From: JACVRW01 sp963728155
GTDB taxonomy: Bacteria; Actinomycetota; Thermoleophilia; Solirubrobacterales; Thermoleophilaceae
Assembly (NCBI GenBank): GCA_963728155.1
Contig: CAVSJF010000006.1
Coordinates: forward strand, 186,001 to 250,000
Direction: 5' to 3'
DNA length: 64,000 nt
Numbering within the stretch: the first letter of the stretch is position 1; each line of letters starts with the position of its first letter. Below, one piece after another: positions 34,512 through 43,558 of this stretch. The notes beneath the pieces were generated by a model. It was given only the letters and a program-made list of their open reading frames with translations. It was not told the DNA's origin and did no database searches. A program made the position numbers and the translations under genes.

Positions 34512-35582
34512 GTGGGGTTCCAGCGTATGCACGCCTTCGCGAAATCGCAAGATTCCGGCAACATTCGACCCGCGATAGATTCTCTGGCCTTGCCGGCCGC
34601 GGAAACCGCCCTCGAACGCGCCGAGGAGCTTGCGGAGCGCCTTCTGCCCGATCGCTCGCCCAAGCGGCGCATGCTGGTGATCGTCAACCCGTACGCCACC
34701 ACGGTTTCCGACCGGCTGCGGAACCTCGTCGTATATGCCCTGCAGTCGCGCTACTCGGTGGAGGCGATCGACACCGAGGAGCCCCACCACGCCACCGAGC
34801 TCTGCCGCGAGGCCGCGCGCGAGGGCTACAACGTTGTCGTGGCGTTCGGCGGGGACGGAACCGTCAACGAGGCCGCCAACGGCCTGGCCGGGTCGGACAC
34901 GCCGCTCACCGCGTTGCCGGGCGGCTCGACCAACGTCTGGGCGCGGACGCTGGGGATCCCCAACGACGTGGTCGACGCCACCGAGCACATGCTGCGGATG
35001 GCCGACCAGTTCGAGCCGAGGCGGATCGATCTCGGGCGGGCCAACGGCCGCCACTTCGTGTTCGCCTCGGGCGTGGGACTCGACGCCTCTGTGGTCGAGC
35101 GAGTGGACCAACACCCTCGGCTGAAGGCGCGCTACGGAGCCTGGTACTACAGCTGGGCGGGGGTCGGCATCTTCACCCGGCGCTACCTCGTGAACGCGCC
35201 GCGGGTCCGCGTTCACGCCGACGGGCGGGAACTCGAGGCCGTGACCGTGATCGTCCAGAACTCCGATCCGTTCACCTATTTTCGCAAGCGGCCGGTCCGG
35301 GTGGCCGACGGCGCCGGCCTGCACACCGGGACGCTCGGGGTGGCGGTGCTGCGCAGCGCGACGCCTCTCGAGCTGCCCACCTTGATCCCCCGGCTGCTCT
35401 CGGGCCGCCCGGAAGCCGTGCTGCGCCATCGCCAGGTCGAGTCGCTCGGCGCGCTCAGCGGGTTGCGCGTCGAGGCGATCGACGACGAGCCGTTCCCGGT
35501 GCAGGTCGACGGCGACTACATAGGCGAGACGACCGAGGTGCAGTTCGAAGCGGTACCGGGCGCTCTGCTGGCGGTCTCCTGA
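34512..35582 (+). CDS. Diacylglycerol kinase-family lipid kinase (YegS/BmrU type)
   Basis: 356 aa. DAGK catalytic domain with VIVNPYATTV (56-65), the nucleotide/glycine loop FGGDGTVNEA (about 116-125) and PGGSTNVWAR (near 144), then an all-beta C-terminal half ending in the VQVDGDYIGE motif. Phosphorylates diacylglycerol, ceramide-like lipids or related alcohols at the membrane. The GTG at 34512 is the longest start; ATG at 34527 (MHAFAKS) is as plausible, since the first 20 residues look unstructured. It starts 5 nt from the divergent LuxR gene, so promoters must overlap. Confidence 0.9.
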   Translation: MGFQRMHAFAKSQDSGNIRPAIDSLALPAAETALERAEELAERLLPDRSPKRRMLVIVNPYATTVSDRLRNLVVYALQSRYSVEAIDTEEPHHATELCREAAREGYNVVVAFGGDGTVNEAANGLAGSDTPLTALPGGSTNVWARTLGIPNDVVDATEHMLRMADQFEPRRIDLGRANGRHFVFASGVGLDASVVERVDQHPRLKARYGAWYYSWAGVGIFTRRYLVNAPRVRVHADGRELEAVTVIVQNSDPFTYFRKRPVRVADGAGLHTGTLGVAVLRSATPLELPTLIPRLLSGRPEAVLRHRQVESLGALSGLRVEAIDDEPFPVQVDGDYIGETTEVQFEAVPGALLAVS

Positions 35583-35594
35583 GCGAGGCTCAGG
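35578..35594. terminator. Possible bidirectional terminator over both stop codons
   Basis: CCTGAGC and GCTCAGG form a perfect 7-bp stem with a GAG loop across the TGA of the lipid-kinase gene and the stop of the PKD gene. No U-tract in either direction. Confidence 0.35.
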
Positions 35595-36835
35595 GACAGG
35601 GGCGGCCCTTCTTGCGACCGGGATAGAGGCACAGGTCCTGGCGCTTGGGCAGCTTGCCACCGCGGATGAGCCAGCGCGTGTACTTGCCGATCTGCCCGCT
35701 CTTGCGGACCGACACCTTGATGATCGTGCCCGCGCGCAGGAAGCGAGACATGCTCTTGAAGCGCACCGGCTTCTTCTTGGAGGTCTTCCTGAACTCCTTG
35801 GCCGGGCAGCTCTGGCCAAAGCATCGGACGACCACCTTCGACTTGGCCGGCGTCCGCACCTCGAGGATCCGCACCCGCACGCCGCCCGGATAGACGCTGC
35901 CCGCAAGGCGAGCGACCGGGAAGGGGTTGATCAGGGCCACGGCGGAGGCGGGCCGGGGGCGCACGTTGACGTTCAGCGTCTCGGTCTGGACGGCGCCGCC
36001 CGAGTCGCGAACCTGAAGGCGAACGAGCCGCTCACCCTTCTTGGGGAACACCGTGAAGGCCGTCGGTCCGTTGATGTTCTCGTCGAAGTCGCCGTCGCCA
36101 TCGAGATCCCAGCGCTGAGCGACGATGGAGCCGTCGGGGTCGTAGGAGAAAGAGCGCAGGGAGACCTGCTGGCCGACCACGGGCCGAAGCGGAGAGATGG
36201 AGAATTGAGCGACGGGGAGGCGGTTGCTCGCAGCCGCGGAGACCGTGAGGGTCTCGGCAGCGACGGTCGAGAACCGGCACGAGTTGTCGTACACGCGCAG
36301 GCGCGCAGTCTTCGGGCCCGGGGTCGAGAAGGTGTGAGCAACGCTGGCGCTGGCCCCGTCGTCGAAGTCGCCGTCGCCGTCGAAGTCCCATGCGTACCGC
36401 GTCAGTTCGCCGTCCGGGTCAAAGCTCTGGACTCGAAGAGGACCTCCTGGCCCACCGAAGGGGAGGTCGGGGAGAAGCGGAACTGGGCGATGGGCGCGAT
36501 GGCGCCGGGCTGGACGTCGACGCGTGAACGTGCATCGCACGTCCTCTGCGCCAGACTCTTCGACTCTCAGCTGGACGGTCCTGAGGCCGCACGAGCCGTA
36601 GGGGAAGGTCGTCGGATTGCCGTCCTGCTCGAATCCAGGTGCCGCCGGCGAAGTCCCACTCGCGTCAGGACGATCGTGGACATGGTGAGGGTCCGGTGTG
36701 GACGTGGAGGTGAACGTCGTCGCCTGCCCGGCCACAGGTGGGATCGGGCGAGACGATGTGGGAGGGCGTGGGCGCAGCCGCAGCAGGCGCGACCGCAACC
36801 ACCATGACCCCCAGGGTGGCCAGCAAGATTCGCAC
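35590..36835 (-). CDS. Secreted PKD-domain protein (at least four frame breaks)
   Basis: About 410 aa after correction. Signal peptide (MRILLATLGVMVVAVAPAAAA) then PKD-like beta domains: two copies carry the canonical RYAWDFDGDGDFDDG and AQRWDLDGDGDFDEN blocks, with LRSFSYDPDGS and a third, degenerate copy (PPVAGQATTFTSTST, EWDFAGGTW) nearest the N-terminus. The C-terminus is basic (KKKPVRFKSMSRFLRAG) with a CFGQSC pair. The sequence alternates between frames several times in 36430-36740. Start is GTG at 36835, chosen because TATCAT lies 8 nt upstream. PKD repeats mediate surface or matrix binding; a secreted adhesin or wall protein is likely. Confidence 0.75.
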
Positions 36836-36843
36836 TGGCGGCC

Positions 36844-36849
36844 ATGATA
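36844..36849 (-). promoter_or_regulatory. Candidate -10 box (TATCAT) of the PKD gene
   Basis: On the minus strand TATCAT ends 8 nt before the GTG at 36835, again without a Shine-Dalgarno. Confidence 0.4.
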
Positions 36850-36945
36850 GGGAGTCGACATAACTCCGTCTCCTCCTCGCGGGCAATGCTGGCCGAAACC
36901 GGTCCACGGTGGGGCGCAACCCGCCCCGGCGGCGGAAGTCGCGGT

Positions 36946-39308
36946 CTAGCCGGTCGGGGTGACGCGGTAGGCGTCGAACACCGACTCGATGTTGCGCAGC
37001 CGGGCGATGCAGGTCTTCAGCGCCTGGGTGTCCCCCACCTCCACCACGAAGCGGTTCTTGACCATCGGGTGCACCACCGTGCAGCGCGCCTCGAGGATGT
37101 TGATGCCGGTCTCGGCGAAGGTCCGCGAGAGGTCCTCGAGCATGCGGGTGCGGTCCCAGCCGTCGATCTGCAGCTCCACGCGGAAGGGCGCCGAGGTGTC
37201 GCCCTCCCAGGCGACGGGCGTGAACCGCTCGGGATTGCGCTTGAGCGCCTCGGCGTTCGGGCAGTGGTCGTGATGGATCGTGATGCCCTTGCCCAGTGAG
37301 ATGTAGCCGACGATCGGGTCGCCGGGCACCGGCCGGCAGCACTTGGCCAGCCTGAGCATCACGTCGTCGACGCCCTCGACCTTGATGCCGAAGTTCGAGG
37401 AGGCGGCCGTCTTCTTGGGGCTCTCCCGGCGCTCGAGCAGCTCGCTCGCCGCCGACGCCGGCTCGACCGCGGCCTCGCCCTCCTTGAGGCGGTGCATCAG
37501 CTTGGATGTGACCGTCTTGGGCGAGATCTTGGCCTGGCCCAGAGCGATGTAGAAGTCCTCGCCCTTGCGGAAGCCCATCTCGCGGATCACGTCGGCCAGC
37601 AGCGGCGAGCCGGCGATCTTCTGCGGCGGCAGCCCGGCGCGCTTAGGTGCTCGTGCAGGGTCTCGCGGCCGGTGCGCTCGGAGTCCTCGCGGCGCTCGCG
37701 CTTGAACCAGGCGCGGATCTTCGACTGCGCTCGGGTGGTCTTGGCCAGCGCGAGCCAGTCCCGCGAGGGGCCGCGCTCCTTCTTGGAGGTGAGCACCTCG
37801 CAGATGTCACCCGACTCGAGCTCGTAGTGCAGCGGCACGATCTTGCCGTTGACCTTGGCGCCGACGCAGCGGTGGCCCACGTCGGTGTGGATGGAGTAGG
37901 CGAAGTCGAGCGGGGTCGCCCCCGCGGCCAGCGACTTCACCTCGCCCTTGGGGGTGAACACGAAGACCTCGTCCTCGAACAGGTCGGCCCGCAGGGTCTG
38001 GGCGAACTCCTGGGGGTCCTTCATGTCGTCCTGCCAGTCGAGCAGGTGGGCGAGCCACTCGGCCTGCTCCTCCATTGGCTCCGAGCCGTCGTCCTTGTAG
38101 ATCCAGTGCGCGGCCACTCCGTACTCGGCGGTGCGGTGCATCTCCATCGTGCGGATCTGGATCTCGAGCGGCCGGCCCTCGGGCCCGATGACCGTGGTGT
38201 GCAGGGCCTGGTACATGTTGAACTTGGGCATTGCGACCCAGTCCTTGAAGCGCCCCGGGAGCGGCTTCCACAGCGAGTGGATCACGCCCACCGCGCCGTA
38301 GCAGTCCTTGACCGAGCCCACGATCACCCGCATCGCGGTGAGGTCGTAGATCTCGTTGAACTCGCGGCCCTTCTTGGTCATCTTCGAGTAGATCGAGAAG
38401 AAGTGCTTCGCGCGCCCGGAGATCTGGGCCTCGATGCCCACGGCCCCGAGCTCGGTCTGCAGGTACTGGCCGGCCCGCGAGACGTAGGCCTCGCGCTCCT
38501 CGCGCTGCTGAGAGACCAGCTGCTTGATCTCGCTGAACTTGCGCGGGTGCAGCGTGGCGAAGGCCAGGTCCTCCAGCTCCCACTTGATGGCGTGGATGCC
38601 GAGCCGGTGCGCCAGCGGGGCGAAGATGTCGAGCGTCTCGCGCGCCTTCTCCTGCTGCTTGTGCTTGGGCATGGAGCCGAGCGTGCGCATGTTGTGCAGC
38701 CGGTCGGCCAGCTTGATCAGGATGACCCGGATGTCCTGGGCCATCGCGACCATCATCTTGCGGTAGTTCTCGGCCTGGCGGTCGTCGCGGCTCTGGAAGG
38801 TGACGCCCGACAGCTTGGTCACGCCGTCCACCAGCTTGGAGACCTCCCCGCCGAAGACCTCGTCGACCTCGTCCAGCGACGCGCTCGTGTCCTCGACGGT
38901 GTCGTGGAGGAGCGCGGCGCACAGGGTCGCGGTGTCCATGCGCATCCCGGCGCAGATCTTGGCCACGCCGACGGGATGGACGATGAAGTCCTCGCCGCTG
39001 GCCCGGCGCTGGTCGGCGTGCCGCGCGCATGCGAACACGAACGCGTTCGTCACGAGCTCGCGGTCGACCGCCTCGACGGCCTCCTCGGCGTGCTCCTCCA
39101 CCACCGCGAAGAGGTCGCCGAGCAGAACCCGCTGATCGTCGCTGAGGCGCGTCTTGGGCCCCGCGGGACCGCGCGGCCCGTGCTCGTCGACGCGCTGGTG
39201 GTCGAAGTCGCGCCCGTTGCCGCGGCCGGCTTTGGGCAGCTTGCGGCGCTTGGTGGCGGCAGCGGTCCGGCCGCCACGTTCGCTGGGCTTGGTCTTGCCC
39301 TTCGCCAT
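36946..39308 (-). CDS. rel: Rel/SpoT-family (p)ppGpp synthetase/hydrolase (frame break near 37645)
   Basis: About 786 aa after correction. N-terminal HD hydrolase domain (FIVHPVGVAKICAGMRMD, ALLHDTVEDT), then the synthetase domain (YDLTAMRVIV, YQALHTTVIGPEGRPLEIQ), TGS (FVFTPKGEVKSLAAGATPLD) and, past the break, a C-terminal helical region and an ACT domain. The bifunctional Rel controls the stringent response. In the assembly, CACCTAAGCGCG should read CACCT-N-AAGCGCG, restoring LKRAGLPPQKIAG. The ATG at 39308 has TAGAAT 7 nt upstream. A truncated Rel would be severe, so an indel in the assembly is the likeliest cause. Confidence 0.92.
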
Positions 39309-39315
39309 GCAGTCG

Positions 39316-39321
39316 ATTCTA
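39316..39321 (-). promoter_or_regulatory. Candidate -10 box (TAGAAT) of rel
   Basis: TAGAAT on the minus strand ends 7 nt before the rel ATG, the best leaderless-type promoter match in the window. Confidence 0.45.
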
Positions 39322-39359
39322 GAGCGAGTTGCCGGTGCTCTCGGCCACTCCCTTCGAGA

Positions 39360-41825
39360 TCAGGCCGCCCGCGCCGCGGGGCGCTGACTCTCGACGTCGG
39401 CCAGCGCCTGCTCGACTGCCGCCAGGCGCTGCGCGGAGCGGGCAAACAGGCGTGACTCCGAGAGCTCCCTGCGCGTGGCCTCGACCACGCGGCAGGCGAG
39501 CGGCTCGAGGCTGAACTCGATGAGGCCGAGCTCACCGAGGATCGCCAGCATCCGGGCGCAGACCTCAGCCGTGCGCGGATGCCGCCCCTCGCCGCGCAGC
39601 GCCCGCTCGAGCGCGCCGGGGGGCGCCGGATCGCCGAGGTCCCGAAGCGCCCGGTACGCGTCGGCCAGCGCCGGTCTGAGGTCGAGCCCGGCCCGGTATA
39701 CGAGCAGGGCGAACTCGGCTTCCGCCGGACCCCAGGCGATGTGGGTCCGCGGGCCCGTGCGCAGCAGCGGATCGGCGCGCCCGCCCGGAGGCGGATCGAG
39801 CGCAACCAGGTGCGCGAACGGGACGGCCAGCGCCGGGTCCGCCTCGATCGTCTCCCACGAAGCCACCGGCATCGCCTGCTCGTGCAAGCCCGCGACGATC
39901 TGCTCGAGGCCCGCTGCCCGGCGGCCGACGTCGGCCACCACCACCAGCACCGCCTCGCCGCTGGTGAAGAGGTCGCCGGCCACGCCGGCGAAACCCTCGC
40001 CACGGCGATCGACGGGCTCAGTGTTCGCCCCATGGATGGTTTCCACGGAAGCGCCCCCGCGCTGGAGCGCCCGGGCGACCCGCTCCCAGAACGTCCCGTC
40101 CTCGCCGAGCACGCGCAGCTCCCCCGCGTGGGTCGGGCACAGCGCCCGCAGGAGAACGCGGGGCTCGACCATGCCGTTCCAGCGGTTGCGTTCGAGGCGC
40201 AGCGCGATGTCGTGGTTGGCGGCCTGGGCGGGCGCCAGCGCCTTGGGGGCCGTGCCGAAGGCCACGCCGCGGGAGCGCGACCCACCCGCGGTGACCAGGG
40301 TGAAGCGCGAGTGCTGCTTCTCGTCGCCCATCGCCACCACGTGCTCGAAGCGCGCAGCGGGCACGAGCAGCGTCGGCTGTGGGTTGCCCATCCCATAGGG
40401 GCGCAGGCACTCGAGCTCGTCGGCCAGCTCGAGTCCGAGGAGCCCACCCGGCACCACGGCGTCCACGCGCTCACGCGCGACCATGTCGGAGGGTGTGAGG
40501 GCATGCCCGGCATGGGTGGCGAGCGCGCGAGCGAAGTCCTCGACGGCCGAGGCCTCGAGCTCCACCCCGGCCGCCATCCGATGCCCCCCGAAACGCGTGA
40601 GGTGCTGCGCGCATGCGGCCAGACCCGCGTGGAGGTCGTAGGCCGAGATGCTGCGTCCCGAGCCCCGGCCGGCGCCGTCCTCCAGAGCCACGACCACGCA
40701 GGGCCGGCGCCAGCGCTCGACCAGCCGCGACGCCACGATGCCCACCACCCCCGGGTGCCAGCCCTCCCCCGCCACCACCATCGCCGCCCGGCTGGCCTGG
40801 GCCTCGCAGGCCGCCTCGGCGGCGAACTGGATGCGCGTCTCGGCCTCGCGGCGGTCGCCGTTGAGCAGGTCGAGCTCGCGCGCCACCTCCCGCGCACGGT
40901 CCTCGTCCTCGGTGAGCAGCAGCTCGAGCGCGGCGTCGGCGCGGCGCATCCGCCCCGCGGCGTTGATCCGCGGGCCGAGCCGGAAGCCAAGGTGCTGCTC
41001 GCTGAGCTCGGCGGGCTCCACCGAGGCCACCGCCATCAGGGCCCGCAGACCGAGCTTGCGCGTGCGCGAGAGAGCCGTGAGGCCCTCGCGCACGATGCGC
41101 CGGTTCTCGTCTCGCAACGGCACGAGGTCGCACACGGTGGCGAGCGCGGCGAGGTCGAGGTCCTCCTCGGCGGCGCGGGGATCCGCGCCGGCGGCGGCGT
41201 GCAGCGCCTCGCTCAGCTTGAGCACCACGCCGGCGGCGCACAGCTCGGGGCACCCGTAGGAGTCGAGCGCGGGGTGCACCACGGTGCAGTCCGGGAGCGC
41301 CGCTCCGGGGCGGTGGTGGTCAGTGACAACCACGTCGAGCCCCGCCTCCCGCGCGGCGGCCACCTGCTCGACCGCGGTCACCCCGCAGTCCACCGTCACC
41401 AGCAGGTCGACGCCGCGCCCGGCCAGGCGCTCGACCGCGGCAATCGAGAGGCCGTAGCCCTCGTCGAAGCGGCTCGGCAGCTCCCACGCGGGATCGCCGC
41501 CCAGCTCTCTAAGGGTGCGCACGAGCATGGCCGTCGAGCACACACCGTCGACGTCATAGTCCCCGAACACGACGATCCGCGAGCCCCGCTCGACATGGCC
41601 CAGGATCGTCTCGCAGGCGGCACCGGCGCCCGGTAGTGAGGCCGCATCGTGACGCTCCCCCGCGGCCAGGAAACGGCGGGCCTCCTCCACCTCGCCGAAG
41701 CCCCGGCGGGCCAGGATCGCGCCGACCATGCGCGATACGCCCAGGTCCTCGGCCAGACGCTCGGCGAGCGCCACCTCGTAGGGCTCGCACACCCACCTGG
41801 CCGGCTTGGACTGCATCCGGCCCAT
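39360..41825 (-). CDS. recJ: Single-strand-specific exonuclease RecJ
   Basis: 821 aa, intact. DHH-family motifs: FGDYDVDG at 88-94 (Mn ligands), VTDHH at about 167-171, VVHPALDSYG, GCPELCAAGV and the DHHA1 segment with GGHRMAAGVELE. Five-prime to 3-prime ssDNA exonuclease of recombination and mismatch/base-excision repair. The first residues (MGRMQSKPARWV) may start at the second ATG (MQSKPARW). The N-terminal half is well conserved; the C-terminal extension of about 250 residues, containing RYRALRDLGDPAPPGALER, exceeds the 560-570 aa of E. coli RecJ but matches long Gram-positive RecJ forms. Confidence 0.95.
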   Translation of the reverse strand: MGRMQSKPARWVCEPYEVALAERLAEDLGVSRMVGAILARRGFGEVEEARRFLAAGERHDAASLPGAGAACETILGHVERGSRIVVFGDYDVDGVCSTAMLVRTLRELGGDPAWELPSRFDEGYGLSIAAVERLAGRGVDLLVTVDCGVTAVEQVAAAREAGLDVVVTDHHRPGAALPDCTVVHPALDSYGCPELCAAGVVLKLSEALHAAAGADPRAAEEDLDLAALATVCDLVPLRDENRRIVREGLTALSRTRKLGLRALMAVASVEPAELSEQHLGFRLGPRINAAGRMRRADAALELLLTEDEDRAREVARELDLLNGDRREAETRIQFAAEAACEAQASRAAMVVAGEGWHPGVVGIVASRLVERWRRPCVVVALEDGAGRGSGRSISAYDLHAGLAACAQHLTRFGGHRMAAGVELEASAVEDFARALATHAGHALTPSDMVARERVDAVVPGGLLGLELADELECLRPYGMGNPQPTLLVPAARFEHVVAMGDEKQHSRFTLVTAGGSRSRGVAFGTAPKALAPAQAANHDIALRLERNRWNGMVEPRVLLRALCPTHAGELRVLGEDGTFWERVARALQRGGASVETIHGANTEPVDRRGEGFAGVAGDLFTSGEAVLVVVADVGRRAAGLEQIVAGLHEQAMPVASWETIEADPALAVPFAHLVALDPPPGGRADPLLRTGPRTHIAWGPAEAEFALLVYRAGLDLRPALADAYRALRDLGDPAPPGALERALRGEGRHPRTAEVCARMLAILGELGLIEFSLEPLACRVVEATRRELSESRLFARSAQRLAAVEQALADVESQRPAARAA

Positions 41826-41885
41826 CGTGGTGAGGGAAGCGGACAGAACGGAACTCTTCGCCCCGTCCGCTGGGTCAGGCGGCGG

Positions 41886-42647
41886 TCAGGAATCCGCGCG
41901 GGGTCTCGTGGCCCCGAGCCACAGCAGACGCCCGGAGCGGCGCAGGACGGTGGAGATCGGCTCGTCGGGATCGGAGGGGTGACGGGTGGTCAGGCACTGG
42001 TTGAGCCACACGCCTTCGACGAGGCTCGCGTACGCGCATGCGAGGTCGTTGACCGTCGTGGCCCCTTCGAGGGCCGTGTCGAAGTGGTCGAGCGCGTTCT
42101 CGAGCATCCCCTCCAGCCGCTCCACCCAGCGCGCGTGCTCGTCCATGCTGGGGCGGCGGACCTGCTTGCTCCAGAGTCCGTAGGGCACGGCGCTGAGCCA
42201 GAGTGCCCACAGAAAGGCGTAGCCGGTCGTCGGCCTGGCGCCCTGGCGGGGCCCCCGCGCCGATTCGCCGGCGAGGAAGGCATCGAGCCACTCCTCGGCG
42301 CTCGTGTAGTCGTGCGGAGCGGGTAGCTGGATCTGCTCGATCGACCCACCCGCGCTGAGGGCTCGCTCCATCGTCTCGACCTGGAAGGCGGCCTGGCTAC
42401 CGAAGAGGTTGGTGATCGCCCCGCGAGTCTTGCCATCGTGCGCGGCGACCGCGCCGGCGTCGAGCCGGGCAAACGGGCCAACCGCGATTGACCGGGCGTC
42501 GAGCTTCTCGGAGTCCGTCTTGATCTGCTCCAGGGCCACGAGCTCGCCGATCTCGACGTAGCGCTCGCGGGCCTCGCGCTGCGGAAGCGTGGACCGTCCT
42601 GGGTGCTGTTTGGGGGTTATGGCGAGGCTCCTTCGACTCCGGCACAC
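41886..42647 (-). CDS. TetR-like transcriptional regulator
   Basis: 253 aa. An HTH region is recognisable as AAHDGKTRGAITNLFGSQAAFQVETM (about 70-95), the recognition-helix pattern of TetR proteins, after an unusually long N-terminal stretch. The rest is a helical ligand-binding domain with a Trp/Tyr-rich pocket (GYAFLWALWLSAVPYGLWSKQ). The start is uncertain; the GTG at 42647 is the longest frame, lying 40 nt from the operator. The gene diverges from a membrane-protein gene with two tandem palindromes between them (see operator), so autoregulation and repression of that neighbour are expected. Confidence 0.8.
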   Translation of the reverse strand: MCRSRRSLAITPKQHPGRSTLPQREARERYVEIGELVALEQIKTDSEKLDARSIAVGPFARLDAGAVAAHDGKTRGAITNLFGSQAAFQVETMERALSAGGSIEQIQLPAPHDYTSAEEWLDAFLAGESARGPRQGARPTTGYAFLWALWLSAVPYGLWSKQVRRPSMDEHARWVERLEGMLENALDHFDTALEGATTVNDLACAYASLVEGVWLNQCLTTRHPSDPDEPISTVLRRSGRLLWLGATRPRADS

Positions 42648-42686
42648 ACGGTACGTCCATCACCGGACTTGACTTGACGCTACACG

Positions 42687-42724
42687 ATACGTACCGTCCG
42701 TATTTACATACGTACCGTACGTAT
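42687..42724. promoter_or_regulatory. Tandem 17-bp operators between the TetR-like regulator and a membrane-protein gene
   Basis: Two copies of ATACGTACCGTNCGTAT are separated by TTAC (42687-42703 and 42708-42724; 21 bp centre to centre). The second is a perfect inverted repeat around a central C, the first has one mismatch. The second copy ends 2 nt before the membrane-protein ATG. A TTGACG (-35-like) lies at 42674. Two helical turns between centres suggest co-operative binding on one DNA face. Confidence 0.85.
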
Positions 42725-42726
42725 CT

Positions 42727-43281
42727 ATGGAATTTCTCCGCGAACCCACCCCAACACGCAGATGGCTCGGCCTGAGGAGATGGGCCGTGACCTTCGTGGC
42801 CACGGCCGTATCGACCTACGCGTTGGACGCAATCGCCACCGCGGCAGGACTCCTGCTGGCCGCCTCGCACGTTCTGCGCGGCCTCGATCACTCACTGGTG
42901 CTCGTACTGGTCGCCGCTACCTACGTGGTCTGGGGAGCCGGACTGCGGGTGAACCTCAAGGCGAATTGGACGCTGCTCGAGGAGACGGGCACAAGTACCA
43001 ATGCCCTGTCGAAGGCGGCGCACGATCTGACGAAACTCAGATCGGCGAGCCTCCGCACGCAGAAAATCGCGTCGGCCGTCGGTTACGTGGGCACCGAGCT
43101 CGTCAAGGAGGCGCCCTACTACGCCGGTGCCTTCGGCGCCGTTGCGCTGAGCGATTCGGTCTCCTCGACCGACGCTCTCGTCTTTCTCGGGGGTGCGAAC
43201 CTGGGCGCCGCCGCCTACGAGTACGGGCTCGCGCGGTTGACGAGGGCGTTCCTGGCGCTCAGTGCGAGCCGGCGCGCGTGA
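42727..43281 (+). CDS. Four-helix membrane protein under TetR-type control
   Basis: 184 aa. Four hydrophobic segments: about 18-38, 42-60, 118-150 and 150-170, with a charged loop containing LTKLRSASLRTQKIASAVG. No known transporter motif. The ATG sits 2 nt after the operator, so there is no room for a Shine-Dalgarno on DNA not covered by the repressor; the message is probably leaderless or starts within the operator. Likely the regulated target of the divergent TetR-like gene. Function unknown. Confidence 0.75.
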   Translation: MEFLREPTPTRRWLGLRRWAVTFVATAVSTYALDAIATAAGLLLAASHVLRGLDHSLVLVLVAATYVVWGAGLRVNLKANWTLLEETGTSTNALSKAAHDLTKLRSASLRTQKIASAVGYVGTELVKEAPYYAGAFGAVALSDSVSSTDALVFLGGANLGAAAYEYGLARLTRAFLALSASRRA

Positions 43282-43558
43282 AGCCGTGATCTATGCCGTG
43301 CTGGCGGTCCATCCGGGAGCCCCACCAGTAGGAGAGCCCCAGGCCGATGGCCGAGCCGGGCACGGCGATCAGCGCCTGCACGATGTCGGTGTCGCTCGCC
43401 CCCGGCACGGTGAGGCCGTTGGCCGCGAAACCGAACAGGGCGGCGAAGAACGCCGAGGCGAGAAAGGCGCCCACGATCCCGCCGTAGAAGCGGTCGGGCA
43501 CGAACACCGTGAAGTGCCACAGCGCAATGCCCATCATGACCCAGACCACGAGGCTCAT
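43259..43558 (-). CDS. Small membrane protein downstream of secDF
   Basis: 99 aa with three hydrophobic segments (VVWVMMGIALWHFTVFV, GIVGAFLASAFFAALFGFAA, VQALIAVPGSAIGLGLSYWW). Resembles the GlsB/YeaQ/YmgE-type or related small membrane family. ATG at 43558 overlaps the secDF stop (ATGA), and its C-terminus runs 23 nt into the opposing membrane-protein gene. Confidence 0.75.
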   Translation of the reverse strand: MSLVVWVMMGIALWHFTVFVPDRFYGGIVGAFLASAFFAALFGFAANGLTVPGASDTDIVQALIAVPGSAIGLGLSYWWGSRMDRQHGIDHGFTRAGSH

